A program made the position numbers and the translations under genes. Below, piece after piece: positions 36,461-47,946 of a stretch of 64,000 nt of DNA. The number at the start of each line of letters is the position of its first letter. Within the stretch, counting starts at the first letter, position 1. Below the pieces are notes generated by a model. The model saw only the letters and a program-made list of their open reading frames with translations, had not been told where the DNA came from and did not search any database. The stretch is from Sialis fuliginosa (Eukaryota > Arthropoda > Insecta > Megaloptera > Sialidae). The stretch is from NCBI GenBank assembly GCA_961205875.1, contig OY540822.1, positions 11,162,501 through 11,226,500 on the forward strand, given 5' to 3'.

Positions 36461-36966
36461 GGGATCAGATAGAAAATGTCAAAAGTTTGGTGATTTTCAA
36501 ATCGCTGTATTGTTGCGAAAAATTATCGGATTTAAAAAAACCTAAACTTTATTTATAGCTTGTACTTTCTAGTTTTTTTTAATCACGAATTCAAAATATT
36601 TTATCACCCCATTAAAAAAAATGATCCTTTATTTTTTTAATAAAATTTTTAAAAAATTCAGATAAATTTCGAGTAAAGTATTTTAAAACTGATACTTTCC
36701 GCTTCTAAATATTTTTTTAAAATTTTTCTACGATTTTTTTAAACCAAGTTATCAATTGTGAAAGCAAGAAAATATACATTTGACTTTAAGTGTTCATAAG
36801 AAATAATCATATGACAATTTGATAAAGTGCATTAGAAAGCTGAGAATGCCATTTTTGATTAAAAAACTAGAAAGTACAAGCTTTAAAAAAAGTTTGGGTC
36901 TTTTAAAATTCGATAATTTTTTGCAAAAATACAGCGATTTGAAAATGACATTTTTTATCTAATCCC
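36461..36966. mobile_element. TTAA-flanked MITE with ~120 bp terminal inverted repeats (506 bp)
   Basis: The left end starts GGGATCAGATAGAAAATGTC and the right end is its near-exact reverse complement. The arms stay alignable for over 100 bp (GCTTGTACTTTCTAGTTTTT in both). TTAATTAA borders each side, consistent with a TTAA target. The inside is T/A-rich with no ORF. The piggyBac assignment rests on TTAA only. Confidence 0.85.
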
Positions 36967-36987
36967 TTAATTAAGTTGTACAGTATA

Positions 36988-37494
36988 TAAGGTACTGGCA
37001 CCAGTCTTGGCCGCTTTAAGAGCAAGGTATACTGTTTTTTGGGATTTATGGGCTTCTTTTTTGTAATTCCCATAAATTCGTGGTACTAATAAAACAAGTA
37101 CCTCTTTATTAAATCAATTTAATTACCAAAGTCCGAAAATATAGTTTGTTTTTTTAAATTATGTTTTTCTCCAGTAATGGATAAAGTAAAACCAGTAATG
37201 GGAACCCAGTGATGAATACATGCAAATGACACAAAAGTTATAAAATAAAGAATTTGAAACAATGTAAAGCAGACAATAAATATATTACAGTAATAATTAA
37301 TTTATATGTCCACCATTTTGATATCCATTGGCCGATTGTCATCAAATTAAGTTGTTTTACAGTTAACTGTCTATAGGTTATGATTCAGTAATGGCAGTAT
37401 GTAATCAAATATCAACAAATATTTCTAATTTAGTACATTTAATTAAACAAGAGTTCAACACTGGGGTATGATCCAAGACTGGTGCCAGTACTTA
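36988..37494 (-). mobile_element. MITE family TAAGGTACTGG, copy 1 (full length)
   Basis: This is a complete 507 bp copy in reverse orientation. It starts TAAGGTACTGGCACCAG and ends with the inverted TGGTGCCAGTACTTA. Family landmarks inside are ACAAGTAcCTCTTTATTaAA, TTTTTCTCCAGTAATGG, TTGAAACAATGTAAAGCAG and CCATTTTGA. TA flanks each end, compatible with a TA target (Tc1/mariner-like). No ORF. Confidence 0.9.
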
Positions 37495-37823
37495 ATTATA
37501 AAAATATAATTATCATTACATACAATAGCATAATCAATAGATTTTGTAATGAGTATTACAATTAATAAAAATAATACTTGCCCCAAGATCGGGCTATACT
37601 TTGTATTGCAAGTGTTTCTCGCTATATCCGTTAGAAGCATTTTCTCTTTTCCGGGGTGTCTGTATAAGTAACGTACATTTCCCACGCATTTCCACCAGAG
37701 CCTTGTTTCCTATCTATATATTTCCGAGTCGTGTATGTTTTTTTTCATACGTGTATTTGTCGAAACAGAGGTATAAATATGCTACATATAATTGCACTAT
37801 TCATTTCGAGAAATTTATTTATA

Positions 37824-38232
37824 TAAGGTACTGGCGCCAGTCTTGGACAGTACTGCAGTGTTGGACACTAGTTTAAATTTATTTATATATGTATTATCAT
37901 AGCAACTGCTTTATATTGTTTCAAATTTGACGATTCTTTCTTTTATATCTTTTGTGTGGTAGTACCTACTTATAATTTTGTAATCATTAGCAAGTGTCCA
38001 TCACTGCGTGCTCATTACTGGTTTTACATTTGCCATTACTGGAGAAAAAACATGAACAAAATAAAAGGCTATAATTTAAAAAACAACAAACTTTGGTAAT
38101 TAAACTGATTAAATAAAGAGTTACTTGTTTTATTAGTAACATGAGTTCATGAGAATTACAAAAAATAAGCCCATTAATAAAAAAAACCGAAAACTTGCTC
38201 TTATAGCGGCCATAACTGGTGCCTTTATCTTA
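37824..38232 (+). mobile_element. MITE family TAAGGTACTGG, copy 2 (internally deleted)
   Basis: The left end is TAAGGTACTGGCGCCAG and the right end is GCGGCCATAACTGGTGCC then TTTATCTTA. Compared with the copy at 56704-57212 it lacks about 100 bp after the left end. The rest aligns well. Confidence 0.88.
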
Positions 38233-39521
38233 TTTAATTTTTTTATTAGATTTGATTTCTAATGCTAGAATTTAAAAGTAAATCCAATAACACAAAATGT
38301 TTAGAGCCACTAGTTTTTCAAGTAGATTTTCAGCAAATATTTATATATCTTTGTAAAAATCAGAACTGCAAATTCACAACAGAAAAATATTCTATAAAAT
38401 GTATACGAATTGGTCAAGAATCGTGTGCTGAATATTAAAAAGAAATAAATAGAGTATAAATATTTTTCACTTCACCCTCTCATATTTTCCCGCGTGTTAC
38501 TTTATACTCGTATTTTATTCGGGAAAATACATATCACTTGTCGACATCATAAAAAATAAAATACCATTTTATTCTTTTCGTATTTTTAAGAATAAAAACT
38601 ATATTTTTGTGTTTTTAGTTTCAAAAACATCAACTTTACTTATTTTCAAGTTTTTGAGGTCGGTGCGGTTTTATTTTTCTTAAAAAGTTTCTTATTTTTC
38701 CTTTTTGTAATTAAAAATAAATTATGACAACTTTTTTTCTGACTTGATGTACTATTATCGTCACTGCTTATGTTATCTAACGTAACAAAATATAGAGAAC
38801 ATAACTATGAATTAAAAAAAAAACTACGTTAATCGGATAAGTAGTCTCGAGTTATAAGGGCACTACCGGACAGACAGACAGATAGACAGAGAGACGTTGA
38901 GTTTTATATATATATATATTAAGGATGATAAGTTAAGGTGATAAATAAACACTAACGGTATTAAAGCAGTGGTGACATTATGAAAATTATTTTGTACGGT
39001 CAGAGTCGCCAACTGTGTAATAAGTTAAAGTATCACTACTCTAAATTTCATAACTAATCCACAAATACTATCACAGAATTAATACCCCATTTGAAAGTGC
39101 TTGCAAGCTTGCAAATTTGTCAGCTCCTTTTTAATACTGGACATAAATGTGCAATAACTAGAGACTGGAAAAATAGTTTTTCAACTATTGCGAAAAATGC
39201 ATTTATTGTAATTTTTATTACATATCTCCACCGTTTTCAGAAAACTGGTTTGATTGAACACAATTTGAAATCAACTATTTGCAACTACCTTTCCAACTAT
39301 TTTAAAACTATTTGCGACACTTTTTACTGCTTCGTTTGCACTAATTATTATTAAATCGTAAAAAAAATTCAACTAGTAACTATTTCATTGAAAATAACAA
39401 CTATTTTTCCAATATCTAGCAATAATACTGTAAAACAATTAAAGAAATGGAAATTTACATAAGAAATAGAAATATAAAATTTAAGAGTGCCGTTATTGTG
39501 AGGTGCTACTGTATGTATCTA
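38233..39521. other. Gene-free AT-rich DNA with an RTE-like 3' end
   Basis: No exon-like sequence. At 38868-38930, GGACAGACAGACAGATAGAC followed by GACGTTGAGTTTTATATATA is the kind of 3' tail left by RTE-clade LINEs in insects. The 5' part of the element is absent or unrecognisable. Confidence 0.5.
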
Positions 39522-39705
39522 CAGGACCGGCGCTAGAGATTCAGATGGTGTGTGAAAAATTTCCTTTTCCACATTTTTCTCCTCATGTCACTTTTTACTT
39601 AATCCTAATAATGCTATTCTCACGCATTTTATTAAAAGTTCGCCGCCCTCAGTGATTGGCGCCTGCATGAAAATCACGCATCGTACCCGCCTTCCTCCGG
39701 CCCTG
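39522..39705. mobile_element. hAT-type MITE (184 bp) with 8-bp target duplication
   Basis: The termini CAGGACCGGCGC and CCTCCGGCCCTG are imperfect inverted repeats. TGTATCTA stands on both sides (39514-39521 and 39706-39713). The element is GC-richer than its surroundings and has no ORF. Confidence 0.88.
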
Positions 39706-39713
39706 TGTATCTA

Positions 39714-40340
39714 ATATTTGTTTCTTTCAAATATCTTCAAGTAAATTTGTTTTTTCAATGTGTGGCCAGCTACTGAATATCTATATAAATTACAGTGAGT
39801 CGGTTTCAAAGAGAATAATTGGTACGCCCCTGTTTTAATTAGAGCTGTGAGTTATATTTGAACCTCCAATAGTTGATTTAATTACTAATAACGTCATTGG
39901 TGTTTGAATCTCTGTTATTTACGATATAAAGACCCAGTATTTGCAGATTTGGGCATGGACTCGGTATGGTAGATAATGTCTTTAAATGAAATAGACGCAG
40001 TTTGAGACATAGGTCAGACACAGAGAGGGTTGGATTATACATATAATGTTTCCATTAAACATTGCATTGGTAGGAGGGTACATACAGTATGTTTTAGATC
40101 GGTTACATGTTTAGCATGCGTGCTGCAACCCCCGATCCCTCTAATCATAAACTGATTTCAGTTACAATCACAATTCCATCAACTTATTTACAATTAGTAT
40201 CTACATTTTATACATTTATAGAATTACATAGATTTACTATTTTTCATAATTTTTGATAATATAGAAGTACGTCTACCCGGCTAGAGCCGACCTAAGCAAG
40301 TCTGGCGCCCCGGGCAAGATTTATTTTTCCCTTAAATGTC
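39714..40340. other. Gene-free DNA with one transposon-like end
   Basis: GGCGCCCCGGGCAAG near 40300 looks like one end of a short DNA transposon whose other end was not identified. Nothing else was recognised. Confidence 0.4.
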
Positions 40341-40803
40341 AATTAAAATTGATAAATTAACAAATAAGTTGAATAGTTAATATCCCAACTTGGCGCGCTC
40401 CCACAGACTCCAACTTTTTTTTAAATATAGCTTACATTATTAACTTTAAGACTATTAAATGCCCTAAGACCGTCGAAACCCCCTTCCCTTATTATAAACA
40501 AATTAAAATTGATAAATAAATTAACAAATAAGTTGAATAGTTAATATCCCAGCTTGGCGCGCTCCCACAGACTCCAACTTTTTTTTTAAATATAGCTTAC
40601 ATTATTAACTTTAAGACTATCGAATACCCTAAGACCGTCGAGACCCCCTTCCCCTATAATTAACAAATAAGTTGAATAGTTAATATCCCAACTTGGCGCG
40701 ATCCTACAGACTCCATTTTTTTTAAATATAGCTTACATTATTTACTTTAAGACTTCAAATGCCCAAAGACCGTCGAGACCCCCTTACCCTATTATAAACA
40801 AAT
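40341..40803 (+). repeat. Tandem ~155 bp repeat, three units
   Basis: Units start near 40341, 40500 and 40656. Each carries AACAAATAAGTTGAATAGTT, TTGGCGCG, CAGACTCCA, ATATAGCTTACATTATT and AAGACCGTCGA. They differ by point changes and A/T-run lengths. Two further units lie at 46811-47035. Confidence 0.92.
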
Positions 40804-41511
40804 TAATTATATTAAACAATTATCCGAGTATCCACCCCTCTATTTTCTAAACTATACAAAAAATCTGAAAAAAAAACTCCAGAATCTAGATTATAACGAA
40901 CACTATAGCAAAAATAGTTAATGAAAAACTTTTTGGCCGTTTTTATTTACAGTATTGAAGAATATTCCCACTTTTTTTACCCCATATTACCTACGTCATT
41001 GATACGTATTGATTTACACGTAAAAAAATGAAACGGTGTTGAATAATTTAAAACATGTGTCAATTGAATTTAAAAAAATAATGTTTGTTTATTTAAATAA
41101 ACTTCTCCCCTCCCCATAAGGAGAATTACAACCCAAGTAAAATTGTGATTGATTTATGATTTAATCTCGGAGATAATATAACACAGAAAACAATTTTACA
41201 AAACAAATATCAAATAAAAGTAGATGTTGGGAAGAACAAAAAATAATTGGAAAGCTATAATATACAAATGTATGTTCGTATGCAAATATAGGTACAGATG
41301 TTTCTAAAATTCGAGTTAAACCAATATAATTATTTTTGAAAATACGCTCATGAATTTGAAGGCTTTAGATTAAAAAAATTATAAAGTACGAGTCGAGCCT
41401 CGTGTATTAATGTCGCGTACCGTATGGTTTTTAAATGTATTCGAATATTTTATTTTAATGAACACTACATTGGAAAAACTAAGAACCAATTTGAAATAGT
41501 TTTTCTATTTG
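40804..41511. other. Gene-free AT-rich DNA
   Basis: No ORF, exon or repeat was recognised. CTTCTCCCCTCCCC near 41101 is the only pyrimidine-rich stretch. Confidence 0.4.
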
Positions 41512-41600
41512 TATCCATACTAATATTATAAATGCAAAAGTGTGTCTGTTTATCTGTCTGTTACGTTGTCATGAATAAACCGCTTGCATCCCGAAAAAAA
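41512..41600 (+). mobile_element. RTE-like LINE 3' end fragment
   Basis: CCATACTAATATTATAAATG followed by AAAGTGTGTCTGTTTATCTG and CTTGCATCCCGAAAAA resembles the widespread insect sequence associated with RTE-type retrotransposon tails. The class is from memory of such repeats and is tentative. Confidence 0.5.
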
Positions 41601-41866
41601 TATTAAATAAAAAAATTGGTGTGTGACTTTTCTAGCGTGCAATTGCGAAAGTAACAACCTGTTTTATCGACTATCATAACAGAAATTTGTATTACGTAAC
41701 CTGTATTATTGTTATTTTCTCAATATTACTTTAAGAGAACAAAATGTATTTATTTTTAATTTTGTTAAATGGAGATTTTAAAAATAACAGAACATATATT
41801 TAAATTCCTTAAATTTTCAGTTTTATTTGACTACACCAACTTTTTGGGGGTTACCTTTACTCATTT

Positions 41867-42395
41867 ACTATAACTATGCCAAATCTTAGCTTTCTAGGTC
41901 AAACGGTTCTATGACAGACAGACAGACAGACGTAATATTGTGTCCATAAGTATTAATTTTTCCAATTTTAGTGCAGAATACTAAAAATGCAAAAATGTTA
42001 ATATTAACGATTTTGTATATATTTTTTCGTTTACCTATTTACTACACTATGCCAAATTTTAGCTTTCTAGGTCAAACGGTTCTATGACAGACAAACGACA
42101 GACGTAATATTGTGTCCATAAGTATTAATTTTTCCAATTTTGATACAGAATACTAAAAATTCAAAAATGTTAATATTAACGATTTTGTATATTTTTTTCG
42201 TTTATCCATCCATTTACTATAACTATGCCAAATCTTAGCTTTCTAGGTCAAACGGTTCTGTGACAGACAGACGGACAGACGGACAGACGCAATATTGTTT
42301 CCATAAGTATTCATATTTCCAATTTAATACAGAATACTAAAAATGCAAAAATGTTAATATTAACGATTTTGTGTATTTTTTTCGTTTTATTCGTT
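41867..42395 (+). repeat. Tandem ~175 bp repeat, three units, with GACA tracts
   Basis: Units begin near 41867, 42041 and 42214. Each contains TTAGCTTTCTAGGTCAAACG, a variable (GACA)n tract, ATATTGTTTCCATAAGTATT-like sequence and TTAATATTAACGATTTTGT. The GACA tract and TTTCTAGGTCAAACG resemble LINE 3' ends, so this may be a tandemly expanded LINE tail. Confidence 0.9.
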
Positions 42396-42799
42396 TTGAA
42401 GAAATAGTGTTCATATATTTATGTTGAAGCCATGTATATTTGTATCATACGAATACAGCTGCGAGTTAGGGTATTGTTGATTTCATGCTTAATAAAGAGG
42501 GGAAAGAAAATGAATATTTGTCTGCTGTTTAGAATTTTACTAACTGGAAAAATCATGGTTGGATTTCAGGAAGTATACATTTATCTTTTTTGTTTTGCAT
42601 TTTCCTCGGGCGTTAAATTTAAACATATTTTCCGCTTTTCTGTAAAAATTAAACTGAAGAAAATTGTAGTATTGTTGACAGAAAAATTAAAACATATTTT
42701 TCTTATTTTAATGGAAAATAATTTTAAAAATATGTACTATCTGAAGAGAATATGGGGCACAATTTTAAATGTAAATATTTATTAAATAAATTTCCATTA

Positions 42800-43157
42800 C
42801 ATTGATAGTAAGCAAGTCTTAAAGAATACCCCAGTAATGAACATTTTTAAATAACTTACTTTACTATCAAGAAAAGTGTTTTTTATATAAATTTTCTTAT
42901 ATAAATGCTTTACATTGTTTTAAATTTTACGACTCTTTATTTTATATCGTTTGTTAGCAAGTGTTCATTACTGGAGAAAAAACATAAACAAAACTAACTA
43001 CTATAATTTACAAAAATAAGCTATATTTACTGATATTGGTAATTAAATTGATTTAATAAAGATGTACTTGTTTTGGTAACATGAGTTCATGAGAATTACA
43101 AAAAAGAAGCCCGCCAATCCCCAAAAAAGCGTTCAAGATTGGTGTCAGTACTTTATA
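42800..43157 (+). mobile_element. MITE family TAAGGTACTGG, copy 3 (decayed)
   Basis: Family landmarks are kept (ACCCCAGTAATG, TTTACATTGTTT, TTCATTACTGGAGAAAAAAC, AACATGAGTTCATGAGAATT). The left end is missing and the right end is altered to GGTGTCAGTACTTTATA. It is older than the other copies. Confidence 0.8.
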
Positions 43158-43187
43158 TTAAGTTTATTATTTATATTCCAAGTTGAT

Positions 43188-43530
43188 TAACACATAGGAG
43201 CAATTAAAAGTGTTGTAGTAACCTTTGGTCAAATTTAACGATGTGTGATTGGGGTGCATTTTGAAATGCCGCCACAAAATTTAATAAAATAGTAAATAGT
43301 ATTTTGTTTTCAAATTTATATCTGCCAAAAAATATTATTATAATTTTATCGAGGATGCTTACTTTTATTTCATTAATGTATTTTATTCTTTATTAAAGTT
43401 GTAAACAAAATACTGTTGATTAATTTAAAATTTATCAGTTAGTATCGAGGCGGCATTTCAAAATGCACCAATGACACATCGTTAAATTTGACCAAAGGTT
43501 ACTACAACATTTCTAATTGTCTCCATGTTA
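43188..43530. mobile_element. MITE-like element with ~75 bp inverted repeats
   Basis: AGTAACCTTTGGTCAAATTT and its mirror AAATTTGACCAAAGGTTACT mark arms of about 75 bp reaching GGTGCATTTTGAAATGCCGCC. TTAA is present at both edges (43187-43190 and 43528-43531). The inside is AT-rich with no ORF. Confidence 0.85.
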
Positions 43531-44217
43531 AATTTCCTATATTGGAATACACTGTATAAAATTTTCATTATGTTAATATTTAATAAGATATAAATAACTA
43601 ATATATATATTTTTTAATTTTCTAGTATTTTCCTGAACACCAGACGCCACTGTATTAAATAGAGATCCGTATTGAACTGTCAACTGGGATATATTAAGTA
43701 TGTTTCCTTTACAAGAACTTCGCCGTAGGTGACAACAGGGTTACTACAATGGTGAAACGTTCTTTAGCGACCGCAAATATAAGACAACACTATATTACGT
43801 TGATGGCATAGAATATTTCACCTTTAAGACAAGGTAAGCCATCTTTGATTTATATGTTACTGCCGATACTCTTACATAGCTACATATTACATGGCCATTG
43901 TTACTTTAAAATGTGTGCACCTACATACCATTATTGTACCCTTCAAAATAATATATATTTAATATTTGTATACCTACATACATATGTATGTACATTAATA
44001 TAAAATATTTATAAAATAATTCTTTTGTTCTGATGTTTTTTTATCCTTTTTGTATGGCTTGATAAAATAAAGAACATATTCTATTCTAATAACATTAAAC
44101 CGGACTATGTTTTTTTTAAGTATTTTTAGGCACTGAAACAAATTTATATCAATTTTGAGAGCCTTCACGGAGCGAGATAAATTTTTTTGACGAAATCTAA
44201 TAAATACCTTTTGTAGA

Positions 44218-44411
44218 TTAGATTTTTTATTTTAATTTGCTTTTTTGTATTTCTGTACGACTATTTTTGACTGATTTATTGAGGTTAAAGTATAAACCAC
44301 AGTTTACTTAAGAAATACATAAATAATTACAATACTGAAAGTCTTTTCTTCATAATTCAGTCAAAAATTGTCATACAGCGATACAAAAAAATAAAATTAA
44401 AAGAAAAATCT
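44218..44411. mobile_element. Inverted-repeat element with ~58 bp arms
   Basis: The left arm has TTTTTGTATTTCTGTACGAC then TATTTTTGACTGATTT. The right arm is its imperfect reverse complement ending AGAAAAATCT. GAGAGCCTTCACGGAG just upstream recurs inverted near 55535, so this may be part of a larger element. Confidence 0.7.
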
Positions 44412-45174
44412 GATCTATAAAAGTAGTCAGTGCCGTAACTACCACCGGAGTAGGGCCCCAGGTCCCTCGAAGGTAGGGGGCCCTCGCGACAGACTAAAAC
44501 TTTTTTTTTTTATTTGGTTCTAACTTGAAAATGCTACACTTCTTACAAATTTTGATTTTTATTTTACAATATAAGAAATGTCTACGAAACGTATCTACCG
44601 CGTAAAAAGAGATCCTACTGTATATGTTATAATTAATTCCTTAATCACAGTGCTCAATAATTTGTAAAATATATTTATAATTTTAAGTAATCTCAAATTA
44701 CAAATAAGTTGTGAGTCAAACTAGGTTATATTATAGTTTGTGATTGGACGTATGTTCTATACCTATTATGTTTTACCCATATGGCCCTTTTCTTGTATCC
44801 ACTGGAAGTTACTACTTTGGCGTTCTCACCCATACACTGGCACTTCGTCCCCTCTAACACCTTTGCCGCTATTTTGCATTCTAACTGCGCCCCGAAAACT
44901 CCCATTCAACGGAAAATTTTCACACTTGTGTTTTTCATTTTTATTTTATACATACTGTATTTACATTAGTTTTAGATACTAATATTGAAAAATTGTTATA
45001 AATGAATTGCTCCGTTTAAAATGAAGGACATCCTCTCAGCTTAATCCTTAAGCACTTTCACAAAATCGTGAAAAGTATTCTGATGCGATTTCATAAAGTT
45101 GTACTTATTTATTACCAAATATGAAATATTACATTTTATTATAAATCATTTTCTGATTCTTTTAATTGCTTCTA
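44412..45174. other. Gene-free DNA
   Basis: CAGTGCCGTAACTACCACCG near 44430 resembles a DNA-transposon end, but no partner end was found. The overlapping ORFs at 44740-44982 lack splice signals and recognisable domains. Confidence 0.4.
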
Positions 45175-45375
45175 TTCCTCGCTATATCGAAGATACGAGA
45201 AGCTTTGTGATTGTTTTAAAATGAGAAAAAAAATTCTCCAATTTCAAAATTTTAATTTTAACAAAACAAAAACTTTTCGTTTCTTATCTGTCTGTGTGTC
45301 TGTCCTCTGAATCCTTGTTACACGCATAACTCATAAACCACTGAACGATATTAATGAAACTGGGTTGGTTAAGTA
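45175..45375 (+). repeat. Dispersed repeat (LINE-tail-like), copy A
   Basis: This shares CGCTATATCGAAGATACGAG, AAGCTTTGTGAT and the tail TATCTGTCTGTGTGTCTGTC then CGAATCCTTGTTACAC with 46373-46530. The run CATAAACCACTGAACGAT after the tail is typical of RTE-like 3' ends. Confidence 0.75.
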
Positions 45376-45990
45376 AAAATACCTAAGTAACGTATATTTT
45401 TCTAGGAAATTCAAATATATGTTCTCACAGTAAGCAATAAATAAAATTGTGAAATAATGGATTTTTTAATATAAAATAATATGAAATAATACCTGAAAAG
45501 GAATTGATGTTTTATTAACTTCTCTATGTTAAAAGGAGAATTTTACACATTTATAATTAGATTTCTAAAATACTCATAAGTACCTGTATTCTATTTATGT
45601 GTTTTTTTGTATATAGGCAGATATAAACATAAAAATGAAGCTAGATTGTATGTTTATCTATTTTTAATGATTTTTGATAAGTGTAACGGGCGTTACACAC
45701 GATTGATATAGATAATTTTTACTTTATTGCTTGGAGTTGTTAAATTTTAAGGGATTTTAAAAATAATGTATAATAATGAAAAAGGTGTTCTTTCGTATTG
45801 TTTCTTACCAATTTATCAAGAAGTGAAAATAAATAAAACAAAAAAGTAAGTAAAAGTAGCGGTTAGTCCTAATAATAAGTTAAAACGCGTAAAGTGAAAT
45901 CGCGAATAACGAATTGAAAAATGAAAAAGCTGAGTATTATATGTAATAAAAACCGGTGAATCTAAAGAACCAGTTTGAGCATTATGGAAT

Positions 45991-46203
45991 ATGGAATGCC
46001 ATTTGGAAGAGGCAATTTGGAGAGGACAAAATAATATAAATCATACGTTGGTAGTTGGCATAGTACGTGATTCCAGTGTATTATCCTGTACAAAGGTGGC
46101 AGTACTAATAAGACATTCTGGAAGATGTTCTTGGCGCGAGGATGTTTGTCATTCCACACCGCTTCTCATTGATAAGGTGTCTTGCGATTGCCACGGTCCC
46201 TAA
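45991..46203 (+). other. Isolated GC-balanced ORF (70 aa), unrecognised
   Basis: In an AT-rich surround this ORF has mixed codon use and a protein-like composition with six Cys, and ends CDCHGP. There are no upstream or downstream exons, no domain was recognised, and the opposite strand is also open over much of it. It may be an exon relic, part of a transposon, or chance. Confidence 0.2.
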
Positions 46204-46372
46204 TATGCATTGTCTTGAGGAAAACGCTAATATTTCATCCGACACGTTCGTGTTAAACTTTATACGTGCGGTCACTCTAGCACATGTTTTATCTTAAACA
46301 ATAAGTTACGCCTCATTTATTTATTTACTTGTTTATTGTTAGTATCACCGTGTCTTAAATAATGTCATTTTA

Positions 46373-46530
46373 CTCCCTCGCTATATTGAAGATACGAGAA
46401 GCTTTGTGATCGTTTTTAAATTAGAAAAAATAATTGTTTTTCGATTTCAAAATTTCCGTTTCTGGTCAAGAAAAATACTTTTCGTTTCATATCTGTCTGT
46501 CTGTCCCCCGAATCCTTGTTACACTGAATT
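46373..46530 (+). repeat. Dispersed repeat (LINE-tail-like), copy B
   Basis: This is the second copy of the repeat at 45175-45375 in the same orientation, about 1.2 kb away, with several substitutions. It ends within ATCTGTCTGTCTGTCCCCCG and AATCCTTGTTACACT. Confidence 0.75.
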
Positions 46531-46810
46531 GATATTAACATCAAAATCGTGTGTAATGGGGAGGGGTGATACCACAAAAAAGTCATTTTTTCAAGATATC
46601 TCAAGAATGAAAATTTTAGCGTTTGCATAGCAGAAAAAATTATATTCAAATTAAAACTGTCCAAAAATTAAAAATATACGGCGCGTATTGAAAAAAAAAA
46701 TCGAATCATTATTTTTAAATAAAATTGTATAAAAATTTTAATTGTTTTTTATTAAAATTGTTCGATAATTAATAATAATTGACATTTTTATTAATATATT
46801 ATTATTATTA

Positions 46811-47035
46811 ATGTGGCGCGATCCTATAGACTCAAACTAACTTTAAGAGAGCGTTAAGTGTCCTAAGACTGTCGCGACCCCCTTCCCCTATAATTAAAAT
46901 TGATAAATTAACTAATAAGTTGAATAGTTAATATCTCAGCTTGGCGCGATCCTATAGACTCCAACTTTTTTTAAAGAATATAGCTTACATTATTAACTTT
47001 AAGACTATCAAATGCCCTAAGACCGTTCTAGATTT
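46811..47035 (+). repeat. Second locus of the ~155 bp repeat
   Basis: One partial and one near-complete unit of the repeat seen at 40341-40803, sharing TGGCGCGATCCTATAGACTC, TAAGTTGAATAGTTAATATC and GCCCTAAGACCGT. It ends directly before the exon-like fragment at 47061. Confidence 0.88.
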
Positions 47036-47060
47036 GTATGTCATTTTTGTTATCTAATAG

Positions 47061-47153
47061 TTCTATAAAAAAATCATCTACAACGAAGAAATAACCTGGT
47101 CTGGCGAGAGTTTAGCAGCTGCTATGGATGCAGCATCGGCACGTTATGGATAA
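47061..47153 (+). other. Orphan terminal-exon-like fragment (30 aa)
   Basis: After TATCTAATAG, a plausible acceptor, an open frame of 30 codons ends TAA. It includes EEITWSGESLAAAMDAASAR. The W-S-x-E-S-L pattern followed by Ala-rich helix resembles the start of a pipsqueak-type helix-turn-helix, as found in pogo-like transposases. No partner exon was found. The family suggestion is weak. Confidence 0.25.
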
Positions 47154-47946
47154 AAAATAAATGTTAAAATAAAATTATTAATTGTTAATAAAGCAAACAT
47201 TACGCCAAATGTTGATTTAAACATAGTTCCCATACAAAATAACATTATAATTATCTGAAAATGATTAATTTAGTTAAGGTCCAATGTTACTTTTTTTAAG
47301 ATGTCTAAAAAATGAAAAAATCATTTAAGAAAAGTTGTTTTTCATACTTCTATTTGCCTCTATGACATTATTAATGTAACGTGTGTAAAAAAATTTAACA
47401 TAGGCTGTAGAATTAATATAATTAATAAGGTGGTATATTTTTTTATTCGTTTATTTACTGACAGTGAGTAAGAAAACGTAAAAATACTCAAGATAAGTTA
47501 ATAGTTTATTCATATAGGTGTATGAAATATAAAAAAATGACATATTATGTACATACACATATACAATATACAAAGAAATATTGCAGCGAAGCCACGTTAT
47601 GCATTCGTATGGACTTATTAAAAGATAATGTGTTCACTTTTTATTATTTGCTACATTTGATGTTTATAATATTCAAATAAGCATTCATATCATAAATATA
47701 AATGATGCTTCGACTAAAGAAAGCTGGGGTATTCTTGTATCTTACGCCTTGTTGTTATATTATATAGAAAACTTTATGAGCTATGAACTCAGTATACATA
47801 TTTAGTGTTCTAATACCTTTAATGGGCTATTTTAGAAAACTTAATTTTAAATTGTCTTTTAAATTCTTGTTATTATTTATATGTACATACTCTTAGTAGA
47901 GTGAAGAGAGTTATATAAATATAATAACTTATATAATCGTCTATAT

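Noticed and set aside
40341-40803. CRISPR array
   Set aside because: Units are ~155 bp contiguous tandem repeats without unique spacers, in a eukaryotic genome.
44740-44982. 80-codon ORF near 44.8 kb
   Set aside because: Two overlapping frames are open, no splice sites fit, and no motif is visible.
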